The notes beneath the pieces are model-generated. The model worked only from the letters and a program-made list of their open reading frames with translations, ran no database searches and was not told the DNA's origin. 12,252 nucleotides of DNA from SpSt-1165 sp964391725 (GTDB lineage Bacteria; Chloroflexota; Anaerolineae; Anaerolineales; Anaerolineaceae), in NCBI GenBank assembly GCA_964391725.1, contig CAYMNB010000071.1:1-12252 (forward strand), in the 5' to 3' direction. The translations under genes were made by a program, and so were the position numbers. Shown here in pieces: positions 1-6,436 of the stretch. Positions within the stretch are counted from its first letter, which is position 1. Each line of letters starts with the position of its first letter.

Positions 1-74
1 GCACGCACGAATGGCTGTTGTGGGACGCACAGATCCGCCAGTTTCTGGCGGCGGTATTGCCGCAATCTGCTTGA
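1..74 (+). CDS. 3' end of a probable esterase / alpha-beta hydrolase (partial)
   Basis: The third reading frame is open from the window edge to a TGA at 72-74 and reads THEWLLWDAQIRQFLAAVLPQSA. The pattern of His, then W-x3-W about 3-7 residues later, then a hydrophobic helix (IRQFLAAVLP) resembles the extreme C-terminus of esterase-D-like alpha/beta hydrolases. In those proteins the catalytic His lies in a G-x-H-x-W stretch just before the last helix. Only 23 codons are visible, so the family call is an inference. The GC-rich codon use matches the core genes further right and not the AT-rich island that follows. A strong terminator lies 22 bases downstream, which supports this being a true gene end. 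Confidence 0.5.
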   Translation, partial: THEWLLWDAQIRQFLAAVLPQSA

Positions 75-96
75 TCATAAACCCTATATAGTTGTT

Positions 97-131
97 GAGA
101 GCGCGAGGACTTCCTCGCGCTCTTTATTTTT
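97..131 (+). terminator. Rho-independent terminator after the partial esterase gene
   Basis: Arms GAGCGCGAGG (99-108) and CCTCGCGCTC (113-122) form a perfect GC-rich stem with a 4-base loop (or a 2-base loop if A109-T112 pairs). TTTATTTTT follows. It marks the end of the GC-rich upstream gene and the left border of the AT-rich island. Confidence 0.85.
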
Positions 132-182
132 CAGACAAAAAAAGTGGAGACACGAAGCTGATAATGGGGAATAAGCTAAACT

Positions 183-212
183 TTGAATTTCAAGTATCTG
201 TGCAGTTATATA
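183..212 (+). promoter_or_regulatory. Candidate promoter of the restriction-modification-like operon
   Basis: TTGAAT at 183-188 and TATATA at 207-212 are separated by 18 bases. Each matches the sigma-70 consensus at four of six positions. A transcript would begin near 219, about 30 bases before the ATG at 251. That fits the downstream start and argues against translation from in-frame codons at 92 or 164. The region is AT-rich, so chance matches are easy. Confidence 0.4.
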
Positions 213-250
213 CCTCTTCCTTTCCCTCTTTTCTATATATAATAATTATT

Positions 251-1171
251 ATGATCATAGACTCTCTAAATACCAATATAGCTTATAGAACCGAAAAAGG
301 GATCTGTATTAAAGGAATTTCTGAAGAAGTATTGACATCGCCTAGTTTTGAAGGTTTACATGGGATGGTGGACTTAATATTTACATCTCCCCCATTTCCA
401 CTAAATAGAAAAAAGAAATATGGTAATCTCCTTGGAGACGAGTATATTAACTGGTTTTCATCATTTGCGACAATATTTAAGAACCTATTGAGACCTTCTG
501 GGTCTATTGTCATAGAATTAGGAAACTCTTGGGAAAAAGGCTCGCCTGTGATGTCAACTTTGGCGCTTCGCTCATTATTAAATTTCTTAGATGAAGGCAA
601 TTATTTTTTATGTCAACAATTTATTTGGAATAATCCTGCAAAGCTGCCAGGCCCTGCTCAATGGGTGAATATTGAACGGATTAGAGTGAAGGATGCTTTT
701 ACGCACTTATGGTGGATGTCCAAAAGTGAACGCCCGAAGGCAAATAATCGAAACGTTTTGAGTGAATACAGTGATTCCATGAAGTATCTTCTGAAACGAA
801 AGAAATATAATCATGGAAAGCGTCCATCAGAACATCACATCGGTGAAGAATCTTTTTTGTCTAACAATAACGGCGCCATACCATCGAATGTCATTACGCT
901 AGCAAACACTCAGTCCTCATCAAAATATCTAAATTATTGTAAACAAAAGGAAATACCTCTCCATCCAGCGAGAATGCCTTTAGGTCTTCCAGAGTTTTTT
1001 ATAAATTTTCTAACAGAAGAGAATGACTTAATCCTTGATCCATTTGCAGGCAGCAACACAACAGGGTTTGCTGCTGAGAAATTAAACAGAAGATGGGTAT
1101 CGATAGAACCAAACACAGATTACATAGAAGGTTCAAAAGGATGGTTTAGTTTTAATATTGAGGGAAAATAA
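251..1171 (+). CDS. N4-cytosine-type DNA methyltransferase, beta class, PvuII-like
   Basis: It transfers a methyl group from AdoMet to a base in DNA, most likely the N4 of cytosine, and probably protects self DNA from the nuclease two genes downstream. From the chosen start (306 residues), the catalytic motif IV TSPPF is at 45-49 and the AdoMet motif I DPFAGSNTTG is at about 263-272. Catalytic motif first and AdoMet motif last is the beta-class order. S-P-P-F is typical of N4-cytosine enzymes, whereas N6-adenine enzymes usually have D/N-P-P-Y/F. The stretches SPPFPLNRKKKYGN, WVNIERIRVKDAFTHLWWMSK and HPARMPLGLPEFFINFLT closely resemble M.PvuII as I remember it, so the enzyme appears complete with its own target-recognition region. 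The frame is open upstream to 92, but the family similarity begins only after 251 and a promoter lies between. No clear Shine-Dalgarno precedes 251. The stop overlaps the helicase start (TAATG). Confidence 0.9.
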   Translation: MIIDSLNTNIAYRTEKGICIKGISEEVLTSPSFEGLHGMVDLIFTSPPFPLNRKKKYGNLLGDEYINWFSSFATIFKNLLRPSGSIVIELGNSWEKGSPVMSTLALRSLLNFLDEGNYFLCQQFIWNNPAKLPGPAQWVNIERIRVKDAFTHLWWMSKSERPKANNRNVLSEYSDSMKYLLKRKKYNHGKRPSEHHIGEESFLSNNNGAIPSNVITLANTQSSSKYLNYCKQKEIPLHPARMPLGLPEFFINFLTEENDLILDPFAGSNTTGFAAEKLNRRWVSIEPNTDYIEGSKGWFSFNIEGK

Positions 1172-2379
1172 TGGCCGAGATGTTCCACTTAACCACTAAG
1201 CCAAGAGATTGGCAACAAAATGCCCTTTGGATTTGGAATGGCGATAAACGAGGGGTTGTTGAAGTGGTTACTGGAGGTGGCAAAACTTTTTTTGCTTTTA
1301 TGTGTATTGAGAAATTTTTTATTGCTTTTCCTCAAGGATGCGTCGTTATTATTGTTCCTACAACAGCATTACTAGATCAATGGCTTATATCACTACAGGA
1401 CGATTTCCATGTCCCAGAAAGCATAATATCGACCTATTCGGGATCAGAAAAATCCGACCAAATTGGGGCAATTAATATAATGGTAATCAATACGGCAAGA
1501 ACCTTGGCACCACAAATTTCCACTGAAAAAGATTGTTTCTTAATTGTCGATGAATGTCATCGCTCAGGGAGTATAGAAAACTCAAAAGCACTCCAAGGCA
1601 ATCATTCAGCAACATTGGGATTATCTGCAACACCTAAGAGAGAATATGATTCTGGTTTTGAAGAGCGTGTAGTTCCCGTGCTCGGTGCCATCATTTATAG
1701 ATATGGTTACGAAGATGCTTATCGTGATGGTGTAATCACACCATTTGAACTGGTAAATATTAAAACAAAATTTATTCTAGATGAAGAAGAGAAATATCGA
1801 TTACTATCAAAAAAAGCTGCCATAGAATACCAAAAATTTAAAGAGGGGACAGGATCGACAGAAAAATTAGAAAAGTTATTAAGACAGAGAGCAGCCATTT
1901 CGTCCCAAGCCACAATGCGAATTCCAACTACCGCAAGTATTGTTGAACAAAATCCTAATATGAGAACTATCATATTCCATGAGAGAGTCGATGCGGCCAA
2001 CAAAATTTATTCAATATTATTAGCAAGAGGGCATCGAGCAACTATATACCATTCAAAATTAGGCCCACTGTTAAGGCGAGACAATTTGAAATTATATCGA
2101 AGGGGAATTTTTAATGTGCTTGTCACATGCCGAGCCTTAGACGAAGGAATGAATGTTCCTGAAACACAGTTAGCTATCATAGCATCATCAACCGCGAGCT
2201 CTCGTCAGAGGATCCAAAGGTTAGGGCGAGTTCTGCGTCCAAGTAAGGATAAAGACTTTGCTCGTATTTACACTATATATATTACTGATCAGGAAGAACG
2301 AAGACTAATCAAAGAAACGAACAATTTACAGGAAATTACGCAAACTTTCTGGTATGAGGCGGGTATTGTGGATGGCTAG
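1171..2379 (+). CDS. Superfamily II DEAD/DEAH-type helicase (XPB/ResIII-like)
   Basis: A 402-residue ATP-dependent DNA translocase or helicase. Visible motifs in order: a Q-like RDWQQNAL (12-19), Walker A TGGGKT (34-39), motif Ia VPTTALLDQW (62-71), Walker B DECH (127-130), motif III SATP (152-155), motif V ALDEGMNVPE (322-331) and motif VI QRIQRLGRVLRP (346-357) with both arginines. It is compact, essentially two RecA-like lobes with no large accessory domain, in the manner of ResIII or XPB-like enzymes. Its ATG shares an A with the methyltransferase stop (TAATG), and its end overlaps the nuclease start by 8 bases, so translation of the three is coupled. It most likely supplies ATP-driven remodelling or translocation for the restriction complex. 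It is not an HsdR because it has no fused nuclease domain. The helicase class is certain and the system role is inferred. Confidence 0.9.
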   Translation: MAEMFHLTTKPRDWQQNALWIWNGDKRGVVEVVTGGGKTFFAFMCIEKFFIAFPQGCVVIIVPTTALLDQWLISLQDDFHVPESIISTYSGSEKSDQIGAINIMVINTARTLAPQISTEKDCFLIVDECHRSGSIENSKALQGNHSATLGLSATPKREYDSGFEERVVPVLGAIIYRYGYEDAYRDGVITPFELVNIKTKFILDEEEKYRLLSKKAAIEYQKFKEGTGSTEKLEKLLRQRAAISSQATMRIPTTASIVEQNPNMRTIIFHERVDAANKIYSILLARGHRATIYHSKLGPLLRRDNLKLYRRGIFNVLVTCRALDEGMNVPETQLAIIASSTASSRQRIQRLGRVLRPSKDKDFARIYTIYITDQEERRLIKETNNLQEITQTFWYEAGIVDG

Positions 2380-3160
2380 AATTTTATACGATAACGAATG
2401 GTATCATGAAGTATCTCCAGATTCATTATTTGAGTATGAATTCGAAGAAATAATCAGGGCTAATTCATCCACATTTTTCCCTGGCTTTCATTATCTACCT
2501 TTCAAACAGACAGTAGAATCTGAAGAGGGAACAGCAAAGCCAGACTTTGTTCTAATAGACAATCTATACAGAAACTGGTGGATTGGCGAGGTTGAATTAA
2601 GTAATCATTCGTTAAACTATCACGTAGTACCACAAATAGAAATTTTAGCAAATGCATATTACAGCAAGGCAAGTGTAGAGTATATTTATGAAAAGAGCCA
2701 AACTTCTCTTTGTTATAACCGCTTACAAGATATGGTTAAGGGTTTACAACCTAATGTGCTGGTCGTTGTTAACTCACCGGTACCGGAATGGATACCGGTT
2801 CTAAAACAAAGAAAGGCATTAATCACCATAATACAACTTTTTAGATCACTTAAAAATAAATGCTTATTCCGAGTAAATGGCGACCAAATTACCGTAGTAA
2901 ATTCTGTATCATCCGAATGCAAAATTCATCCTTTTTTCCGCACGTGTTTATCCATATTTTCACCAGGGGGACTGGATATACCAGAAAACAAAAAATTTTT
3001 CGTTAAGTATGCTGACATGGTAACTGAATGGAAAAGAATTAACCTGAAAGATGCGGTTTTGATTAAGTATTTAGGAAATGAATTGCACTTACCAAAAGAT
3101 ACGATTTATGTTTTATCAAAAAAATCTAATGAAGAATTTGAGATTACTTTGAAGGAGTAG
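2372..3160 (+). CDS. Predicted PD-(D/E)XK-superfamily nuclease with an E-x-E active site
   Basis: A 262-residue protein of no family I can name. Residues 17-76 follow the restriction-endonuclease fold pattern: an acidic helix FEYEFEEII (20-28), then KPDFVLID with D58, then WWIGEVEL with E73 and E75. That gives D-x14-E-x-E, where the usual final Lys is replaced by Glu, as in BamHI (E-S-E). The following helix carries HSLNYHVVPQIE (79-90), which could add active-site or DNA contacts. Residues 128-190 are an alpha/beta region without a known motif. The ATG at 2372 is preferred because it overlaps the helicase stop (ATGGCTAG) and has GAGG upstream at 2356-2359. ATG 2354 would add six residues but lacks a ribosome site. 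This is the expected cleavage subunit of the four-gene system. Nuclease assignment rests on motif pattern and operon context. Confidence 0.65.
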   Translation: MARILYDNEWYHEVSPDSLFEYEFEEIIRANSSTFFPGFHYLPFKQTVESEEGTAKPDFVLIDNLYRNWWIGEVELSNHSLNYHVVPQIEILANAYYSKASVEYIYEKSQTSLCYNRLQDMVKGLQPNVLVVVNSPVPEWIPVLKQRKALITIIQLFRSLKNKCLFRVNGDQITVVNSVSSECKIHPFFRTCLSIFSPGGLDIPENKKFFVKYADMVTEWKRINLKDAVLIKYLGNELHLPKDTIYVLSKKSNEEFEITLKE

Positions 3161-3165
3161 TAAAA

Positions 3166-4656
3166 ATGCGTTTACAGTTTGGGGCAAATATAGTGGGTTC
3201 GTATAAAAGATTAGCGTACCAACCATGGCATGCCATCGCAGAATTTGTCGATAACTCGACACAATCGTATTTTAATAATAAAGAAATCCTTGACAAGACA
3301 TACACCTCAGAAAATGAGATACTAAATGTCAGAATTATTTATGAAGACGATATTCTAAGAATTTTTGATAATGCAATGGGGATGAGTTATGAGGAATTGG
3401 AAGGTGCGTTATTTCTCGCTATTCCTCCTGCTATTACCAGTGGAAGATCCAGATACGGGTTGGGAATGAAAACTGCTGCCTTTTGGTTGGGAAATAAGTG
3501 GAGCATTGCTACGAAAAAACTTGGTGAAACGGAAGAACACAAAGTTACATTGAAACTTGATAATATATTACAAGGAAACCTCGATTTGGAGTATGAATAT
3601 CACGAGAACATGCCTCAAGAGCAACACTATACTCTAATTGAAATTAACGAGCATAACAGAGAATTTAAAGGTAGAACATTAGGGAAAATTGAAGACTACT
3701 TAAAGTCTATCTACAGGGTTGATATTCGGAATGGAATACTCCAACTAGAGTGGCGAAATCGAACCCTCGCTTGGGAAGAACCCGAATTACTAGAAAATGT
3801 GAATGGTGAAACACTTCGCAAGACTTTCCAGTTTACTGTGCACAATAAAACTATCCATGGATGGGTAGGAATACTTGAACATGGTAGTCGAGCCAAAGCT
3901 GGTTTTTCGATCCTACAAAGTGACCGTGTGATCAAAGGGTGGCCAGAAGCATGGAGACCACGATTGCTATACGGTCAAGAACAAGGATCAAATGATCTTG
4001 TTAACCAGCGCTTAGTTGGTGAAATTCATTTAGATGGATTTGAGGTCAGTCACACCAAAGATGAGATTTTATGGCTAGGTGATCAGGAAGAATTAGTCGA
4101 AGAAATGTTATTGAAAGCATGCAATGACTATAAGCAACATGCCCAAGAATATCGCCGCGGTAGAGATCAAGGAAGGGGGCCCTCTGAAATTGCAACAAAC
4201 ACGGCAATAGATGAAATTAGAAGAGAACTCCAATCGCCTCATATGGTTGATAAAATCCAATTTACAGAAATTCCAACTCAGGAAGATGTTCAGCATGTTA
4301 TTGATGTGTTAGTTGAGAACATAATAAATACACGACAAGTGGATTTAAAAGTAACTGTAGGCAACCTATCTGTTAATGTTTACCTTGAAGAAATGTCCCC
4401 TAATGACCCATATGTGCTTACTGAACCATCAGAGAATGAAGTTATCATCATCATTAATTCATCTCATCCTTATTGGTCCAGTTTAAACTCAACTGATGTA
4501 GCAACTTACTTAAGACATTGTGTTTATGATGGAATAGCAGAGTGGAGCGCAAAAAACCGAGCTGGAAGAATTGACCCGAACACTATAAAATTAATTAAAG
4601 ATAACCTGTTAAGGGTGCCTTATCAAATAGAAGATGATAATCATGGTCTTTCTTAA
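3166..4656 (+). CDS. MORC/MutL-like GHKL ATPase
   Basis: A 496-residue ATPase of the GHKL fold (gyrase, Hsp90, histidine kinase, MutL). The N-box is EFVDN (E26, N30). DNAMGM (68-73) is the adenine-binding motif, RYGLGMK (96-102) the lid motif, and YTLIEI (155-160) the late strand. The S5-like transducer follows, with HTKDEILW (296-303) supplying the Lys that contacts the gamma-phosphate. AIAEFVDNSTQS, YGLGMKTA...ATKK and HTKDEILW are MORC-like rather than gyrase-like. These proteins dimerise on ATP binding and can clamp or compact DNA. Residues about 345-496 are a separate C-terminal domain containing NEVIIIINSSHPYWSSL and YDGIAEWSAK, with no function I can assign. GGAG at 3152-3155 lies 10 bases before the start, and the nuclease stop is 5 bases upstream. 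Its likely job is the ATP-gated core or sensor of the restriction complex. It is the last gene of the AT-rich operon. Confidence 0.88.
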   Translation: MRLQFGANIVGSYKRLAYQPWHAIAEFVDNSTQSYFNNKEILDKTYTSENEILNVRIIYEDDILRIFDNAMGMSYEELEGALFLAIPPAITSGRSRYGLGMKTAAFWLGNKWSIATKKLGETEEHKVTLKLDNILQGNLDLEYEYHENMPQEQHYTLIEINEHNREFKGRTLGKIEDYLKSIYRVDIRNGILQLEWRNRTLAWEEPELLENVNGETLRKTFQFTVHNKTIHGWVGILEHGSRAKAGFSILQSDRVIKGWPEAWRPRLLYGQEQGSNDLVNQRLVGEIHLDGFEVSHTKDEILWLGDQEELVEEMLLKACNDYKQHAQEYRRGRDQGRGPSEIATNTAIDEIRRELQSPHMVDKIQFTEIPTQEDVQHVIDVLVENIINTRQVDLKVTVGNLSVNVYLEEMSPNDPYVLTEPSENEVIIIINSSHPYWSSLNSTDVATYLRHCVYDGIAEWSAKNRAGRIDPNTIKLIKDNLLRVPYQIEDDNHGLS

Positions 4657-4713
4657 TCAATAATTAAATTTACTTACTCTATAGCATGTAGGAATTATGA
4701 ATCTATTAAACTA

Positions 4714-4738
4714 CGGTTGTGTACATCGCTCACAACCG
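4714..4738 (-). terminator. Weak hairpin between the ATPase gene and the phosphatase gene
   Basis: Arms CGGTTGTG (4714-4721) and CACAACCG (4731-4738) form a perfect 8-bp stem with a 9-base loop. It lies 13 bases past the phosphatase stop read on the minus strand. The T-tract on that side is poor (TAGTTTAATAG), and on the plus side there is none. It may end one or both convergent transcripts inefficiently. It also sits at the composition change that marks the right border of the island. Confidence 0.4.
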
Positions 4739-4750
4739 CTGTCACATGCC

Positions 4751-5242
4751 CTATTCCTCATGCAGATCCAGCAAAAATTGATATTGCTCCTCATTCTCCA
4801 CCGCGTACGGGATGTACTGGCGCAGCCAATCCACCGCTTCCGTGACCCCCCAGCCGAAATGCTGGATAGCCATTTCAGCCAGGAACAAACCTGTGCGGCC
4901 CATGCCGGCGTTGCAATGCACGGCGATGCTCCTGCCCTGCTGTGCATGCTGCAATGCCCCGCCCACCGCCGCCTGAAACGCCTCTCCCTCCTGCGGCACA
5001 GAGAAATCCTGGATGGGGAAATCCACCCGCTGGATGCCCAGCTCCGCCAGCGTTTTACGCGCGTCACGGATGGCTTTTAAGGTCCATTCTGGCGGTTCCA
5101 CCAGCGAATAGACCACAGCCACCTGCGCCTGCTGCAACTCGGTCAGGGTGGACAGTTGCAGGTCAAACGCGCCAAAGGGCAGCGGCGCACGGTATACGGC
5201 ACCCGGCAGCCCCAGCGGTATTTCCGTCAGGTTATAGACCAT
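4751..5242 (-). CDS. Dual-specificity / cysteine-type protein phosphatase
   Basis: A 163-residue cytosolic phosphatase of the Cys-based superfamily. The P-loop is HCNAGMGRTG at 109-118, giving the H-C-x5-R-T signature with nucleophile C110 and R116. PIQDFSVP (76-83) offers D79 as the general acid, at the spacing usual for dual-specificity phosphatases. There is no signal peptide or membrane segment. It would hydrolyse phosphoprotein or small phosphate monoesters, and the substrate cannot be read from sequence. The stop of the small upstream gene is 15 bases away, so the two are probably one transcript. No convincing ribosome site precedes the ATG, which suggests translational coupling. Codon use is GC-rich like the core genes. 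Several overlapping open frames on both strands here are shadows of it. Confidence 0.85.
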   Translation of the reverse strand: MVYNLTEIPLGLPGAVYRAPLPFGAFDLQLSTLTELQQAQVAVVYSLVEPPEWTLKAIRDARKTLAELGIQRVDFPIQDFSVPQEGEAFQAAVGGALQHAQQGRSIAVHCNAGMGRTGLFLAEMAIQHFGWGVTEAVDWLRQYIPYAVENEEQYQFLLDLHEE

Positions 5243-5257
5243 CGAACGACAGTTAAA

Positions 5258-5545
5258 TCAGCGGCGGCTGCCGCTGCGCGTGTTTTTCAAGCCCTGGCTC
5301 AAGCGCCACTGGCGGATGGCCTGCGTGACCTTGAGGATGGTCTGCTGCAGGCGGCGGTCTTCACGCTCATCTTCGGGACGTTCTAAGGTCGGAATCTTTT
5401 CCATGATCTGACCGGCAAGATATTCACTGAGTCCCTCGCGTTCGAGGTCTTCCAGCCATACTTTCTTTTCTTCTTCTTCGAACGGCAGATAGGGGAGTGC
5501 TTTGCTCACACGGATACTATATTGGTCTACGCTGCTCTTAGCCAT
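5258..5545 (-). CDS. Small charged protein of unknown function
   Basis: A 95-residue protein I do not recognise. It begins MAKSSVDQYSIRVSKALPYLP, has an acidic, predicted helical middle (EEEEKKVWLEDLEREGLSEYLAGQIMEKIP), and ends in a basic tail (LKNTRSGSRR). There is no signal peptide or membrane helix. The gene is well supported as real: AGGAGG (plus-strand CCTCCT at 5552-5557) lies about 6 bases before the ATG, and an extended -10 promoter lies about 40 bases upstream. It is the first gene of a two-gene unit with the phosphatase. It could be a partner or substrate of that enzyme, but only position suggests this. Confidence 0.75.
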   Translation of the reverse strand: MAKSSVDQYSIRVSKALPYLPFEEEEKKVWLEDLEREGLSEYLAGQIMEKIPTLERPEDEREDRRLQQTILKVTQAIRQWRLSQGLKNTRSGSRR

Positions 5546-5587
5546 GGTCGGCCTCCTCTGTTTTCTCGGTTGGGTTCATCTACCTCC

Positions 5588-5596
5588 ATTATAGCA
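5588..5596 (-). promoter_or_regulatory. Extended -10 promoter for the small protein and phosphatase genes
   Basis: Read on the minus strand this is TGC followed by TATAAT, a perfect -10 with the extended TGn motif. The -35 position (GTTAAT at 17-base spacing) is poor, as is common for extended -10 promoters. A start near 5581 would give a leader of about 36 bases before the ATG at 5545. Confidence 0.65.
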
Positions 5597-5634
5597 GGAA
5601 TTGACAACCGATTAACTTTGACCCATAAATGACG

Positions 5635-5661
5635 AAACAGGCGCCGGTCAAGCGCCTGTTT
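5635..5661 (-). terminator. Stem-loop terminator after the cytochrome-like lipoprotein gene
   Basis: Arms AAACAGGCGC (5635-5644) and GCGCCTGTTT (5652-5661) form a perfect 10-bp stem with a 7-base loop. On the minus strand it lies about 60 bases past the lipoprotein stop and is followed by TTTCGTCATTT. The plus-strand side is also T-rich, but no plus-strand gene leads into it. Confidence 0.7.
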
Positions 5662-5720
5662 GCCTGTTGTTTGTTGTCCCAAAATTCAGTTCACAATCGG
5701 AGAGATACTATGTATCAATT

Positions 5721-6194
5721 TCAATTACGCTGGGCGAGCCACACCGCCAGCAATTCTTTTTCTTCTGCGTTGATGTCAGCGCCATAACCGATCATGCGGT
5801 CAAGCACCGCTATCCAGCCTTCATAGTCATACGAGGCACTCAGCACACGAGCAGAGCTGTGTCCACCCTGCACCTTTTCTTCGAGCAGCGCCATCATTTC
5901 TTCATCGGAAGGCAGCTCTACCGACGGCGCGGGTGCACTCTCACCCTCACCGCTGCCGGCTTCGGCTTCATCATCGCCTTCATCAACCATAACGTCATCA
6001 TCACGGCTATCATCCATGTCAACACCATCATCACCTTCCATTTCTACGGGTTCTTCTACAATTGATTCTTCAACAATCATTTCTTCCTGGAGAGGTTCTT
6101 CTGTTTCTGAAACCGCCGGAGTCGCGCAGGCAGAAACAATCACCGCCAGGCTTGCCAGCAAACCGATCATCCAGATCCGATTTCGATTTTTCAT
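5721..6194 (-). CDS. Lipoprotein with a haem-less cytochrome c-like C-terminal domain
   Basis: A 157-residue lipoprotein: basic start MKNRNR, hydrophobic segment 8-20, lipobox VSAC with lipidated C23. Residues about 30-95 are a very acidic low-complexity linker rich in E and D. Residues 97-157 resemble the small cytochrome c domain of quinohaemoprotein-type enzymes, with the pattern W-x4-D/E-R-M-I-x2-G-A-x-I/L-x2-E-E-x3-L-x2-W/Y-L-A. Where such domains carry C-x-x-C-H, this protein has V108-Q-G-G-H112, so both haem-attaching Cys are gone and only the His remains. It is therefore unlikely to bind haem covalently, and its role is unknown. AGGAGA (plus-strand TCTCCT, 6200-6205) lies 5-6 bases before the ATG. 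The gene is monocistronic, transcribed away from the neighbouring lipoprotein. Confidence 0.75.
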   Translation of the reverse strand: MKNRNRIWMIGLLASLAVIVSACATPAVSETEEPLQEEMIVEESIVEEPVEMEGDDGVDMDDSRDDDVMVDEGDDEAEAGSGEGESAPAPSVELPSDEEMMALLEEKVQGGHSSARVLSASYDYEGWIAVLDRMIGYGADINAEEKELLAVWLAQRN

Positions 6195-6245
6195 AATTTT
6201 CTCCTGAGAGGAAATAGATCATTTTTAAGCTATAAATGTAATAAA

Positions 6246-6274
6246 ATCATACCGAAAGACAGCACCAAATGCAA
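6246..6274 (-). promoter_or_regulatory. Promoter for the cytochrome-like lipoprotein gene
   Basis: On the minus strand TTGCAT (6274-6269) and TATGAT (6251-6246) are separated by exactly 17 bases. The -10 matches consensus at five of six positions. A start near 6239 gives a leader of about 45 bases. Confidence 0.55.
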
Positions 6275-6392
6275 TCCTTTTGGCCGGATTTTATAAAGAT
6301 TTTATACTTGGCTCTACTCGCACCCCCAAAAACACACAAAATCCTTAAGAATGCAGACCAAACCCCTGTTCCCTATCCCTCTCACTTAATGC

Positions 6393-6398
6393 TATACT
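6393..6398 (+). promoter_or_regulatory. Candidate -10 element for the NTF2-like lipoprotein gene
   Basis: TATACT lies 38 bases before the ATG at 6437. No good -35 is visible at 16-18 bases (TCCCTA at 17). The call rests on the -10 and its distance to the start. Confidence 0.35.
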
Positions 6399-6436
6399 CT
6401 CAATATATTCACATTAAAATCACAGGCGGTGCTTGC

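Noticed and set aside
92..250. In-frame extension of the methyltransferase back to codons at 92 or 164
   Set aside because: The added residues do not resemble a methyltransferase N-terminus, overlap the terminator at 97-131, and lie upstream of or across the predicted promoter.
251..4656. Island as a type I, type III or DISARM system
   Set aside because: There is no specificity subunit, no fused HsdR-type nuclease, no Res/Mod pair of type III size, and no DUF1998 or phospholipase D gene.
75..4740. Direct repeats or a tRNA marking an integration site at the island borders
   Set aside because: Only short AT-rich matches such as CTATA were found on both sides, no more than expected by chance, and no tRNA-like cloverleaf.
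4697..5386. Plus-strand open frames and a second minus-strand frame over the phosphatase region
   Set aside because: All overlap the phosphatase, whose HCx5R motif fixes the true frame, and their compositions are atypical.
5601..5629. TTGACA with CATAAA 17 bases later on the plus strand
   Set aside because: It looks like a promoter, but no plus-strand gene follows; the next genuine gene there is on the minus strand.
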